Origin: Musa acuminata AAA Group | Taxonomy: Eukaryota > Streptophyta > Magnoliopsida > Zingiberales > Musaceae | Direction of reading: 5' to 3' | Assembly (NCBI RefSeq): GCF_036884655.1 | Contig: NC_088340.1 | Location: 32,761,001-32,825,000 of the forward strand | DNA length: 64,000 bases | Shown here: piece after piece, positions 50,401 through 63,095 of the stretch | How the letters are laid out: every line of letters begins with the position of its first letter | How positions within the stretch are numbered: the stretch's first letter is position 1 | Translations under genes and position numbers: made by a program | The notes under the pieces: generated by a model | Seen by the model: the letters and a program-made list of their open reading frames with translations, nothing else | What the model was told of the DNA's origin: nothing | Database searches by the model: none

Positions 50401-53400
50401 TCTAGAACTTCCTACTGATTTATTTGACACTGGAGACAAGAAAGGGACAATAATTGATAGTGGAACAACATTGTCTTATCTACCAGAGGTAGCCTATAAG
50501 GCACTAATGAATGCGGTAAGTGACTTCGTCTGTTGATTTTGGTTCAGCTGAATATTTTTCATGGACAAGTCATTTCTCTTTCTTTGTAGATATTTTCCAA
50601 ATATCCAGATTTGAAATTCTACAACAATCAGGGGTTTCTTTGTTTCGAACATTCTGGAAGGTATGTTTTTTATTTCCTAACAATTCCAATTTAAGGTGAT
50701 TTATATTCCACACCTTCAGGCAGTTTAGTTTGGAAAACCATTTCCTTGTTTTAGATTTTAGGCAATTACATCACAAATTACGGGCATCACATTTTGTGAC
50801 TGCATGTGATGCTTAGGTACTGTTAGATTTTGTGAACATCTATTTTTTACTGTGTTATCTTGCTGAGAGATCTTCCAGAACTTATCTTGTATCCTGTTTG
50901 ATTGCAATCATGTATACATGTCAGAAATTTCTCTGGGTATTGGTTAGCCCATCTTTCCATTTGTTTTGGTTGCTTTCATAACATAGGTTTGAGGCGATAC
51001 TAAAAAGTTAGATAGATTAGGCCTGGAAGTTGTTAGATCAAACATGTTGCTTATATCTGCATTGCTTGACCTATATTCTATTAGTAATGCCTGTTGGAAT
51101 TACAAAGATAGTTCCAAGTAATCGATAAATTTATCAAAAGTTGGCTGGATGAGATTATTTCTTTATTGTCTTTGCATTACATTTAATTTGGTGTTTCTTT
51201 ATAATATTAGATGAGTACCCTTCCAGCATGTAATATTGTCAGTCAGTTCCTTTTTTCTATAATTAATTCCTACTGCACATATTTAGAGTCAGGGAATAGC
51301 CATAAAAGATTGATAAATTAATTGCTAGACCATCATTAGCAAGTTAGTAAGATATTTCTCCTTACGTGGTTCATTGATGTTTATTTTATTATAGCTATAA
51401 ACCTTCAGTTTTTGTTAGTTGGATTTAGAAAGATCTTTTTTTGTCATGAGACATGTTGATATGATGCTAACACAAGGATGAACACAACAATAATTAGGGA
51501 GAAATTGCAAACAAATGAACGATGGGAGAAAAAAGGAATTAACATGGTGTCTTTAGTTCCGTATTGGAGGTGATATTGACACATGTCAACACTGGAAGCG
51601 TTCGAGCTTCTAGACTTTCCCTTGTATAGACCATTATTAATTGTTTGTTGGCAAAAGACTCGTGTTTACCTTCTCTGCACAGTAATACAGGCCAGTAAGG
51701 TTGTAATCATCTCAGTTGTTATGTTGTTCTTTTAGTTCATTTTCGACCCAGCCAACAAATTCTTTCCTTAAATAGATTCATTTCCAATCTAGTATAGGAA
51801 GTTGAATTTATCTTTCCTTTTCTTGGCATATCTTCCTTCATATAAGTCAGTTCATTTCTTTTGTAGGATACTTCTGAACAAACTAAATTGCTGAAATTTT
51901 GTTGTTGAATGGATTTTTAGTAGAATGACAATTAGATATTTTAGATATTATCAAATGAATGTTCGTTGTACATCTCAACCATCTTTGTTACCAGGATAAC
52001 TAATTACAGATAAGAATTGTGGATTTATTCAGCTTGCTTACAATTTTTTCTATCTTGATTGCAGTATAGATGATGGATTCCCAGAAGTTGTTTTTCATTT
52101 TGAGAACTCACTTTTGCTGAATGTATATCCTCATGATTATCTTTTCGAGAATAGGGTAAGATAGATTGTCTATTTTTATGTTTAGCAGGGTGATGGCCAT
52201 CAAAATTTACTTACAAAATTCTTCAATTGCCCTTTGTCCTATTTGCAAATTTTGTTTGTTTGCTAGGGTTCTGTTATATATGATGTTGTTGTTTCTTCTT
52301 TATCATTCTTGAAATTGCAGTTGCACATTTTTTTTTTTAACGTTAGATATTGTGATACTTGGAGCAAATGCCATCCAAAAAATCTTTAGTTGGATATCCT
52401 GCATTTGATTTTTGACATGGATATTTAAATTGTTCTCAACAAAGTATGTACCCAGTGCATGAGCTCTCGCCAACTCGAGGTTAGGTCCGGGGAGGGTCAA
52501 TGTACACAGTCTTACTGTTATGACAAATTCATATCTTGTTACTCTGGTCTATTTGGCTCATACAGTTTCTTGGTTAACTGATTCTATTATTTCATGACCC
52601 AATTTCCCTCGAAGACAAATACTCAAGTACCACTTTGGGGGATGAGTTATGACCTATATATATCATCTCACTTACAGTGTATAATCATACGGTTCATTGG
52701 GTGTTATGTACATGGAATATATCACCCATGTTGAACTTGTGGTGGATCAGGGGCTTTGAAGCCAAAGCTTCATGTATGTAATTTGAGTTTGCTCCCCATG
52801 CAACTTAGCAATATTTTCAGCCATTACCAAGTAGATGGAATATGCCATTTATTTGGCATGGTATAAACATACCTTTAGCAATAGCAAATAAGGCATCTCA
52901 GGATGTTTCAGATGATTTGGAACAATACCCTGCCTTGTATGTGAAAGTAGGATTCTCGGTCTGGGTTTAGAGTTCCATAAAGTGTTATTGATGGAAGAAG
53001 TGTGAACGATGGATCCCACTGAGTTGAATTTGATCCATAAATAAACGAATAGTCTTTGTTTCTCTCAACATGTCTATTTGGAAATTATCTGAATTGATAT
53101 CATTTTCATTGATTCCTCATGAAGAGTTCATTTACATTGGGATTCAGTTAGTTATTGATGCTACCAACCTTTTTTACATATCTTAAGTGGACTAGTGAGT
53201 TGATAATAACTTCATTTTTTTTCTTGGAATTTGGATACAAGTAACATGGCTATGACTTTGATATCAAATGTGAGCAATTGAAAGCTAGATTTCATGAATA
53301 CAGTGTCTGGGGCTTAAATCTTTTTATCATTTTGGGTGAAAAAAATATGCACAAATTCTATTGTTGATGTCCAAAGAGTTCTGGCCTTAAAGAAAGGGTA

Positions 53401-56400
53401 ATCACCATCCAAATAAAAAGGATCTTTGTTTTGTGAAAATTTTATAGTTAACTCGGCTTTTAATTTGGATGTTAATGATCTAAACTAGTACCACAAGGCC
53501 AGGCATGCTTGGGCATAAGAGAGGGTTACAATTCAAACTCATTGAGTGCAGGAGCAACCATCTTCCTTATGGACTTGAAAAGGTTAAAGAAGAATAGAAA
53601 ACTCAAAATTTACAAGTTGATATTTCCATCTGCTATAAATCAAGATTATAATACAAATTGATATTTTTATATGCTATAAATCAAGATTTTTCTTGATGGG
53701 TGAAACTCTAAATATGAAAAAATTAACAACTCTAAAGAGCACATATATGGAGCTGCACTGGAATATGATACAGAGCTATAAGTTTTAGGTTCTACAATGC
53801 AACACAGAAACGTTGATTCAACAAATCTTGGAAGGAATACGATGATCATGTGGTTACAACAAAAGATGTCATATATGTTCTCTAATGAATCTTCAAAATC
53901 ATTTAGATTACTACTGAATATGTGAGTATAATAAACAATAGAGGTAACAAGGAACAGCTAGTATCCTTAGCTTCATTGTCAGTAAAACTTTTGCAGCGTA
54001 ATGCTCCAACATGAGTGACTGTCGAGATCCCGTTCTTGGTAGCTGCTTTCTAATGATACTTATAGCATGTGCTCTCTCTCCAAGCCTCAGCAGAGTGTAG
54101 GAAGAGCATGGTCCTTGGGGAAAAAGAAAGAAGACCAGAATATTCTTTCATTTGCGAATGAGATTAGTAAGTATTCATTGGTCAAGAAGTACAGTTACCC
54201 ACAAAGAAAGAGAAGAATAGAAGAGTGCATTGACATTTTGTGTGAGATGATCCTACTTGGAAGCTAGAGTTGGAAGCATTTGCTCCAATTTCTTTCTCCT
54301 GCTTTTGAGTTAAATTATAAATTGATTCTCAATGCTAAATTTAAGGTTTTTCTGTTTCATTTTAGAGAACCTATTGCCTAAATTTAAAATGTTCACCATT
54401 TCCCACTCTGATCCTATTTCTGGACTCATTTTTCAGTTCTTACTTACTAATGATGTCGAAAACTGTTTACTGCATTGGCAACTATGTTATGTATTTTTAA
54501 GACAGGATAATCACAAGTTTTGAATTTTTTTTTAACTGACATTTTTTTTTGCATTCTATGTATTTTTTGTACTGGTTTTTGAGGTAGTGTATTGCTTTGT
54601 CATTTTTGTCACTTGCTGTCCTGTTGTGCTGCATTTGTGTTTTAGATAATGTCATAATACTTTAATTTGTTGTTTTATTCTTGATATTTTAACAAATAGG
54701 ATAATATCTATTGCGTTGGCTGGCAAAACGGTGGGCTGCAATCTAAAGATGGAAGAGATATGTTTCTTTTGGGAGGTAACAACTTCATTACAGACATGCT
54801 CTTTTGCTATAATTTGAGCTTTTTCATATTACATTTTGATTTAACAATATGGTCACTTCTGACATAATCATATTTGCAAATCCAAGTTTGATGCCATTTA
54901 GCTTAATAAAGCAAATACAACTCTTTATTCATGTGCAAAAAATACAGAGATAATATTCCTGATTATATACATTGATAGAGATGTAATGTCTTAACTCTAC
55001 ATTAGGGGATCTCCCAATGTTGGACAATTTTGAGGTACCGGATGGTTAGTGACACTTTGCCTTTATGGTATGGTACTTACTATATTTCCGTATCCTGAGG
55101 TAATATAATTTCAGATAGGAGATCATTTTAGTTTTATTCAAACTGGCTTCCTTTAGGAGTAATCTTTTCTGCTAACTTAGATCTAGCCTGCAATGATGTA
55201 GATGACAAATGATAATTGATTAAGATGGTCTGGATATTTCAAACAACAATATTGAGGGATCATGGTCAGGAGAGGGCGAAGAACTGAATAAATGGCTCCT
55301 AGGAAGCGGGAGAGACACTTAAGTGTGCACATAAGGAAGGGTTAGTTCTGTTGGAGCTGATAGCTTAGTCCTGTTGTTTCATGTACAACATTTTGGTTCC
55401 TTTGGTGAGAAGTCCTTGGAAAGCTCTTCCCCATAAGGCTTTCTATTGTGACTAGGAAATTATATTTGTTGTGCCTGTACACAGTATGGTGAATCTACAA
55501 TTTTAATATGCAAACTTGTATACTTTTTCAAGTGTTCTTATAAATTTGACTTCAACATCACTCAAACGAACAGAAACTTCAAGATTGATGTTTTTCTTTT
55601 ATTATTCATTATTGCTTGTTATCCAAAATGGGAGCAACATTTCCAAGGTTGTTCAAGTTGCAACAGAAAGAGAGACTTTTGGATGCTTTGCATCTTACAA
55701 AAGAGGAGGATTGTAAGATATTTGTCTGAAAAGAATAATAAGGTTGACTAAGACAGAGAAAAAGACATCAGGCAATTGTATTTTTCCTTAATCATTTTTC
55801 CATCTTGTGACTCAGCTCGGTAGTATTCATGTTGGATTGCAGGTCTTGTAGTTCATATCTTACAAGTCGTGCTCGCATCTTCTATTTGAATCTCACATCA
55901 TAACTAACTACTAAACATTGCTTTCCAGATCTAGTCCTATCAAATAAGTTAGTTCTTTATGATCTGGAGAACCAAGTCATTGGATGGACAGACTACAATT
56001 GTAAGTTGCATTCGATTTTATTACTTGCCAAAATTATATCTTGTGAAAGCATTATCCAAGAACCGTATGTGTTGGGATCCAGAGTTGATCTATATCTTCT
56101 CCAATACTTGATGTGCGTGGTGACCACCACATATGATCTTATAGGCAAAGTTATGGAACATTTTAAGCGATAAAGGGGATTCAAATTCGATGTGTCCTCT
56201 TAGGCATGTCGGCTTTGTCCTCAGTTGTACAAACCATATATTATGATTACTATCGACATGTTCTCACTGATGAATTTGCCCTAATTTCAGGCTCCTCGAG
56301 CATCAAGGTCCGGGATGGCAAGACGGGAGCAGTTTTCATCGTGGATTCTCATAATCTTTACTCTTCTGGCAAAAGATTGCAGCTGGGAGGGTCCATTTTG

Positions 56401-56433
56401 TTGTTGTTGCTAACCCTTGTGTGTGTTTTTTGA
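44434..56433 (+). CDS. GPI-anchored pepsin-like aspartic protease (A36/A39 type)
   Basis: Ten exons: 44434-44675, 44780-44909, 45021-45265, 47664-47888, 50353-50515, 50590-50660, 52065-52155, 54700-54775, 55929-56000 and 56291-56433. The reading frame runs through all junctions, giving 485 aa. A signal peptide (Leu-rich, about residues 10-32) and a prosegment are followed by GLYFAEIGIGNP and the first catalytic motif VDTGSDILWVNC (Asp101). The flap region YGDGSSTAGFFVTD follows, then the second motif IIDSGTTLSYLP (Asp316). The C-terminus ends in a hydrophobic tail (LGGSILLLLLTLVCVF) preceded by small residues, which fits GPI anchoring. The layout equals Arabidopsis A36/A39, which act at the surface of pollen and ovules; a role here is inferred. 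Introns 3, 4 and 7 each exceed 2.3 kb and carry SINE remnants. Confidence 0.94.
47126..47480. repeat. Purine-rich low-complexity block with a 78 bp duplication
   Basis: It starts with a GA run (47126-47143). Two diverged copies of an AAGAAGAGAA...GGGATGGTT...TTCCAGTATTG segment follow, with the last 11 bases at 47380-47390 and 47458-47468. It lies in protease intron 3 and is probably an eroded transposable element. Confidence 0.6.
49787..49895 (-). mobile_element. Second copy of the short tRNA-derived SINE
   Basis: On the minus strand this holds A box TGGTTAGTGCG (ending near 49864), B box TGTTCGAGTCC (49840-49830) and a terminal A-run (49794-49787). It matches the SEC-intron copy through ACATCCA...TTGGTT...ACAAGTGATAGAT...GAGT. 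No target-site duplication is evident. It lies in protease intron 4. Confidence 0.7.
52440..52516 (-). mobile_element. Au-SINE-like 3' fragment, degenerate
   Basis: The minus strand reads GTAAGACTGTGTACATTGAC, CCTCCCCGGACC and GAGCTCATGCACTGGGTAC. These resemble the 3' half of plant Au SINEs (GTAAGGCTGCGTACA, CCCCGGACC, GAGCTTAGTGCACCGGG). The tRNA-like 5' half is missing. It lies in protease intron 7. Confidence 0.6.
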
Positions 56434-57857
56434 TTTGTTGAAACGGCAACAGCAAAGTTGAGTTTGCCCCATTCATATTCATTTATAGAAGAAATTTCTT
56501 TGCTCTTTATCTGTTTCGGTGTCTTGATCTCTCGAGAATTCCTCATATTCTCATGTGGAGCAACACGCAGCACAACGATATTTGTTTGACTCAATGATTT
56601 AACTTACATGTACTAATCATGACGAGCAAAATTCAGATTAGATCGATTCAATTCAAATAATTCTTTATTTATTATCAAAGATGTATACACTAAAATTTAT
56701 TCTTACAATAGCATCTATATATTTCAAAATTTTAACCTCATCATATACAACTAACTATCTATTATTCTATTAAAAAAATATTAAGCCTACGATAGGGTTG
56801 ATGGGATTGGGGATTACCGTCCGGTCTTTATAATTACGGATGAAAGAAGCGGCATTAGTTGTTAAATGCAGCACTTTAATGAATTAATAATCAACTATAT
56901 TGATTGATTCTCGATGAATCTCCTCACGCATCTCAACGTGCTACATCTTGCAACTTTTCTGTGGTGTTTATTTTTTTATAATTATATATTGTTAATTAGA
57001 TTTTTGATTTTGTAATGTAAAGAATTTAGATCCAATCGAGGTACCTTTTCATATTTGTTGTAGAAAATTTTGGTGGTGGATAAACTAAATAAATGTCTAA
57101 GCTGAGTCCTACAAAACTATGCCTAGTAGATTCAAAACTTAAAATTGTACGAGGATCGGAGGAGGCTTTGACTAAGTGTCGACTCTATATACTATAATTT
57201 GCATTTGTGTGACAAATATAATGGTATATATATACCTTGGGCCTTTCATAACATTACAAAAGATTATTACTGTTATGTGTTCCATCCGACGATAAATAAG
57301 ATCATGAGATCATGTATCAAATCTGTCTGTAGATCTCATAACAATAGTTATGCTGAATCAATTTTCTTGCAGCAGAAACCCCTAAAAGATAAATATAAAA
57401 TAAAAACGAAAAAAAAATAAAAATTTGATCTCACAAAACCCAACATGGCGAGAGGACGATAAGATTCTGTTTGAAGGACACGCCATGTGAATAATGTCCC
57501 CTTATATATATATATATATAGAGATAGAGAGAGAGAGAGAGAAAAGGGTGTGTTACAAGGAAAGAGAAGAAGAATTCCATTAGCAACCAAATCACACTCG
57601 ATCCTTCTCCGGTCTGTCGAACTGATTCCAAAGGCCAAAGCTATAATGAGCAATAACAACGGCAGTGTCCAAAGCCGCCTTCTTTCCCCACTTTAGTAAA
57701 AGATTCCTGTACTCAGCCGACGAGCTCTGCCACCTCCGATCGCGCACTCTCTCCCAAGCCACAGCCACAGCCACCGCCATTAGAAGCCAAACCCAGAGCG
57801 CGTCCGGGTTCTATCCATCCATCCATCCATCCGTAGATCCGAACAACCAACCGACCC
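56434..57857. other. Intergenic, AT-rich
   Basis: Protease 3' UTR, then AT-rich DNA with no gene recognised. A TA/GA microsatellite lies at 57507-57542. The stretch 57590-57857, GC-richer and with a CATC run at 57815-57830, is the probable leader of the SKU5-like gene. Confidence 0.5.
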
Positions 57858-60800
57858 ATGCTGCCCTCCTCGCTCTCATCGTCGTCGTCATGGTGGGTTT
57901 CCTGTCTCCGCTTCGTCCTCGCCCTTTCGCTTCTCGGCGTGGGCTCAGGAGGAGATCCCTACGTGTACTACCAGTGGGAAGTCTCCTACATCTCCGCCTC
58001 CCCTCTCGGCGTGAAACAACAGGTCCCTGCATCCCCCCTTCTTCTCCCTCTTATTTTTTTAGAGATACAGCAGCCCGAAAGAGAAACCATTTTAAGGCCA
58101 CAAATTTAGTGAAAAGGAAGAAGATTAGGACGCTAGCTCGAGTGAGAACCCATATACCAATCTTGGTTGCTAGGGGTTTTGTTGCGTCGGGTCGAATCGT
58201 TGGTTCTTCTGATGTTTATGTGGAGTAGATCGAAATTATGCAAGATCGAGGAATGGATGATAGCTTCAGATGTAGATCGCAATTGGAGTAGAAATTATTA
58301 GTGAAGTTTTGGTGTCGAGCGAGGGTATGGGAAAATGTGAAGAGGGGAACCGGAGGAGGTGATTACGAGCTCAGAGATGATATGACCAGCTTGGAGTATG
58401 GGGGAGGAACATGCAGATCATGTATAGGACTTCAATGTGGCTTTAATCTTACGATCAGGGCAATTTAGTGTCAGTGTTTGTCCAATCTGGTACTGCTGAA
58501 GATTGCTTGCAGAACATATATGTATATATACATACATATATACATGTAACATCTACAACTTTGTAAATATTTCTACTACCAACCATGCTTGACTGCATCG
58601 CAACCGATCAATGTGACTTTCCATATCAAAATTATGCTTGCTTGCCCACTGTCCAGTGGAGTTGTAGATTTCTAGTAGTGGGATAATTGGAATATCCATG
58701 CTCAAATGCTGCTCATACAAGATGGTATCTGGGCATAAACCCAGACAAAGTTTTTCTAGGCTTAGCTTGGATCATATGATGCTTTTCGTTTATTCATGTC
58801 AAAACTCATCCGGCAACCTTGACTAGAATCCCAAAAGAATAAGTGTCACCACTTTTGTCCTTCGTATATGTGCCTCTACCAGTATGTGTTTATAATGATT
58901 CTGTAACCAAGTCTCTTAGACTTCCTTGGTGATTGGCCCTTACTAAAAGGGGCTGGCTATGACTGCAGGTCATTGGAATCAATGGGCAATTTCCAGGACC
59001 AATTTTGAGTGCAACAACAAATTGGAACGTCGTTGTGAATATCAAGAACAATTTAGATGAGCCTTTTCTCATGACGTGGTATAAGCTCTATCCTTGGTTA
59101 CTTCTATAACATGGTATAAACTTTGTCTCTAGTGTCTTTTGTAACATGGAATAAGCTTTGTCCTTAGTTTCTTTTATGTCATGGTATAAACTTTAGCCAT
59201 AGTTTCTTCCAATGCTTAATATGATTGTGATGTGATTGATTAGTATGAAATTATTTGATAGGAATGGTTTGCAGCAAAGAAAGAACTCTTGGCAGGATGG
59301 GGTTTTAGGGACAAATTGCCCTATCCCTTCTGGTTGGAATTGGACTTACGCATTTCAAGTCAAAGATCAGATTGGAAGCTTCCTCTATTTTCCATCAGTC
59401 AACTTTCAGAAAGCTGCGGGTGGCTATGGTGGAATTATCATAAACAACAGAGACGTAATTCCTTTGCCATTTGGATTGCCAGATGGAGATATAACTATCT
59501 TTATAAGTGATTGGTATATCAAGGGCTTCAAGGTCAGGTTATTTCTCATTCAGGATTCGACCATTAGTAAATGCAATTGATTTTCTTTGGGTGCTATTTG
59601 GTTTACTGACTCGAAGGATAACAGGACCTAAGAAAAACCATTGAAGAAGGAGGCGATCTAGGAACTCCTGATGGGGTTCTCATCAATGGTTTGGGCCCCT
59701 ACCGCTACAATGAATCACTTGTTCCTGATGGCATTATTTATGAGACGATAAACGTGGATCCAGGTTACCAGCTCATGTTAACTTTTTATAAGCGCTCTTC
59801 ATTTTGTCTTTGGGCTTTTTTAGCACCATATTCCGTGAACCCTTTCACTTAAGTTTACATGGAGATTATAATTATTGAAATAACACAAAATTGGTTTAGA
59901 ATTGTATCTAGCTACCAGTTAGACTATGCATTGAAGGTTGTCGACATCATTTCTTTAGGATACAGAATCAACTGAGCTTTAGACTACGAGGTCCTCGTGC
60001 ATTTTGTTCCATGAATATATCCTTAAGTTCTACTGACTACATAAATATGTCTGTAGCTAGCTTGACAAGTGATATATAGTACTTTCTTTTGTTTTCCTGC
60101 ACATGGTCTCTATTATATTACCGACAAAAGCTTGTTGTCAGTTATGATAAAAAGTTATATCAAACCTTCTTTCTTATTTCAGGCAAAACATATCGAATTC
60201 GAGTGCACAATGTTGGATTCTCATCTAGCTTAAATTTTAGAATACAAAATCATAACTTGTTTCTAGTAGAGACAGAAGGTTCTTACACTGTGCAACAGAA
60301 CTACACGAACATGGATATCCATGTGGGTCAATCGTATTCCTTCTTGGTCACAATGGATCAAAATACTATCAGCGATTACTTTATAGTAGCAAGTGCTCGG
60401 TTTAGCAATTCAACTACCAGGGATAGATTAACTGGAGTGGCTATATTGCATTATTCCAATTCCCAGGGGCCTGCTTCAGGTCCACTTCCTGATGGCCCAG
60501 ATGAGGGTGATACATACTTTTCAATGAATCAAGCAAGGTCAATCAGGTATCTTTGATGTTGAACAAGATGCATTTACTTGCTGTCTTTTAAATATTTGTC
60601 TTGTTTTATTGTAAATATGTTTTTGCTTGCTTGTGTTGATGAATTCCTTTTAACCTCTTATTTCAAGTATAAAACATATACTGATTCCTAGTTTTCATCA
60701 TGTTGATCAACTGCAGATGGAATGTCTCTGCTGGTGCTGCTCGTCCTAACCCACAGGGATCTTTCCGATATGGTGAGATCACTGTGACTGATGTCTACGT

Positions 60801-62547
60801 ACTACTTAACAGACCGGCAGAGATCATAAATGGGCAGATGCGTAATACCTTGAATGGCATCTCTTATATTGCTCCTTTTACACCTCTTAAACTTGCACAG
60901 CAATTTGATGTGCCAGGAGTCTATAAGCTTGATTTCCCAAATCGAATGATGAACAGACCTGCAAAAGTTGACACATCCATAATTAATGGCACTTACAAAG
61001 GCTTTATGGAAATTATTTTCCAGAATAATGATACTACGATTCAGAGCTATCACATGGATGGTTATGCATTCTTTGTTGTGGGGTAGGATCTGCTTTGGAC
61101 ATTTTCTTTTCCCAGTATCCTTTGACAATTTGGACTTCATGTATAACATGGCTTTTGCTTTTTTTTTTAAATTTGATCCTAGGATGGATTTTGGGATCTG
61201 GACAGAAAATAGCAGGGGTACCTACAACAAATGGGATGGAGTCGCCCGTAGCACAATACAGGTATGTTATACTGGTTTTTGTTCTTGAATCTCTCTTTAG
61301 CTGAGCTGCACAAAATAAAAAGCAAGATTCTTTCTGCCAATATGTCTGTCTTAAGAGGATACTGCTCTAGCCTAGGAGTACAAGAAAGAAGATAATAAAG
61401 TCTTCATGTTTATCCAAGTCAAAACTAAAAAGATCTATGTGAGGATGTGGTGCTTTCTTTTAAAAGAGATGTTTTCAGAGAAAGTATTGTGCCCAAATAG
61501 AGAGCTTCCTAAGGTTGTGTTGAGATGCTTGATCTTGCCCAAATAGAACTGTATTATAGAATGCTTGAGAACAAGTGAAATTCTGAATCCTTTGCTTAAG
61601 ACTGAATTGATCTCATGTGATGTCTGCCCCATATACTAAGATTTTATTCATCAGATCAGCATTTGCTATACTGTGACATGTAAGTACGCAAAATTTTGCA
61701 TACTTGCATGTCAGCACCTCCAGCATGAGTTGGCACATGTATCGGTAGCATGATATGTTTTTACTCATGTTGATTGGTACTACAATCTCTGAATCAGATG
61801 GATTACTAGTGGAAGAGTCATCAATATTGTAGGGTTATTCGAATAATAGTATATCTGCATAACCTGCTGGTGTCAAAATATTTCTGGGAAAAGTTTCTCT
61901 GAGCTGGTGGCTTGCCCTCCATTTGGTGCTACTTCCATGTAACTGGTGTATAATCTCAATATTCAGTGTAGGAAAAATGTTGGGTTTCTGAGGTAAGCAT
62001 TCGGTAGATTAGTTTAAAACTCAGGGATGAGTTTTTCTCTTTCTAAAGTGAAAATATTACCTTAGTTCCACATCATCTCGATTTAAATAACTTCTTGGAT
62101 ATCAAATATTGGGTACAGGTATATCCTGGAGCATGGACAGCAATCCTTGTTTATCTTGATAATGTGGGAATATGGAACTTGCGTGCCGAAAACCTCGACA
62201 CATGGTTCAGGGGTCAGGAAGTGTATATAAGTGTGGTCAATCCAGAAGATAGCAACAAGACCGAGCTTCCTGTGCCTGATAATGCTATTTTCTGTGGTGC
62301 ACTATCAAGCTTACAGAAGTAGGATCCACATCTATCTATATTCATTTCTAAATTTTGTTCTGCTCATCTGATGCTACAAACACATTACCAAAATCCGTTT
62401 GTTTTTCTGATGTTATCCACTATTGATTGTCATTGCAGGCAGCAGTCACATAGATTTTCATTTTCTGAATCATCGTCGGTTGCCAATCTGAACAAAATGC
62501 TGTTGTTGTGGCTGTTCATTTCCTGGACCGGAATCATCTTCCTATGA
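57858..62547 (+). CDS. SKU5-similar (SKS) multicopper-oxidase-fold glycoprotein
   Basis: Nine exons: 57858-58022, 58969-59078, 59262-59532, 59625-59763, 60183-60546, 60717-61082, 61183-61261, 62119-62318 and 62439-62547. All phases agree, giving 600 aa. A signal peptide (to about residue 33) precedes DPYVYYQWEVSYISASPLGV. Three cupredoxin-like domains then follow. Family landmarks include VIGINGQFPGPIL, KNSWQDGVLGTNCPIPSGWN, SLNFRIQNHNLFLVETEGSY and MDFGIWTENSRGTYNKWDGV. The HWHG and HCHxxxH copper motifs of true laccases are replaced, so oxidase activity is unlikely. The end (LNKMLLLWLFISWTGIIFL) is a GPI-type hydrophobic tail after a Ser-rich stretch. SKU5 proteins are GPI-anchored wall/membrane proteins that affect directional growth. 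The match to SKU5 itself is close over the whole length. Confidence 0.94.
59079..59218. repeat. Four-copy 35 bp tandem repeat starting at a splice donor
   Basis: Units begin at 59079, 59114, 59149 and 59184 with a constant 35 bp step. The first begins exactly at the GT donor of SKU5-like exon 2 (TG|GTATAAGC). Units 2 and 4 repeat TG|GTATAAAC; unit 3 has GA in place of GT. Confidence 0.92.
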
Positions 62548-63095
62548 CTTCGTAGACGATAGATACCAGAAGAAAGTGCAGGAAAGCATACTGGATTTGG
62601 TTGATGTGAGAAGCTCTCGTTGTTTATCTAATCTCAGATCAGTTGTTTATGGTCTTGCAGTACAGAAGATTCTATCCGGAGTAATCTAAGTGTAAAGATT
62701 AGGCTCTGTAGAGATCAATTTCTTGGTTTTGATCAGCTGCAGTAATTTGTTGTTGTGTGAGAAGTCAGAGCTAAAACTTTCTGTTATCAATTCATTTAAT
62801 TGATTTTTACGATTGATTTTGACATGTGGTTATCTAATTGGATGTTTATAACTCTAATGCTTTTCTACTCTTTCGATCGATTAAATTGTATCATGAGATG
62901 ATTAATCTGGCATTTTGTATTGCTTAAATTGAATGGATGTATGTTTATTGCTTGCATATGTTGAGAATGCATGCAACCTATGACTGATGTCATGATAAGC
63001 GTGTGTTAGGTGTACTTCTAATTCCTAAGAGTACCATTCAAGTGGGTACTAATTTCTTTTATGTGTCACGTGGGTGATCGGTGACTCGACTCCGG
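62548..63095. other. Short intergenic gap between SKU5-like and PPR genes
   Basis: 3' UTR of the SKU5-like gene and promoter of the PPR gene. A CACGTG core lies at 63068-63073, 23 bp before the PPR start. No further gene is seen. Confidence 0.6.
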
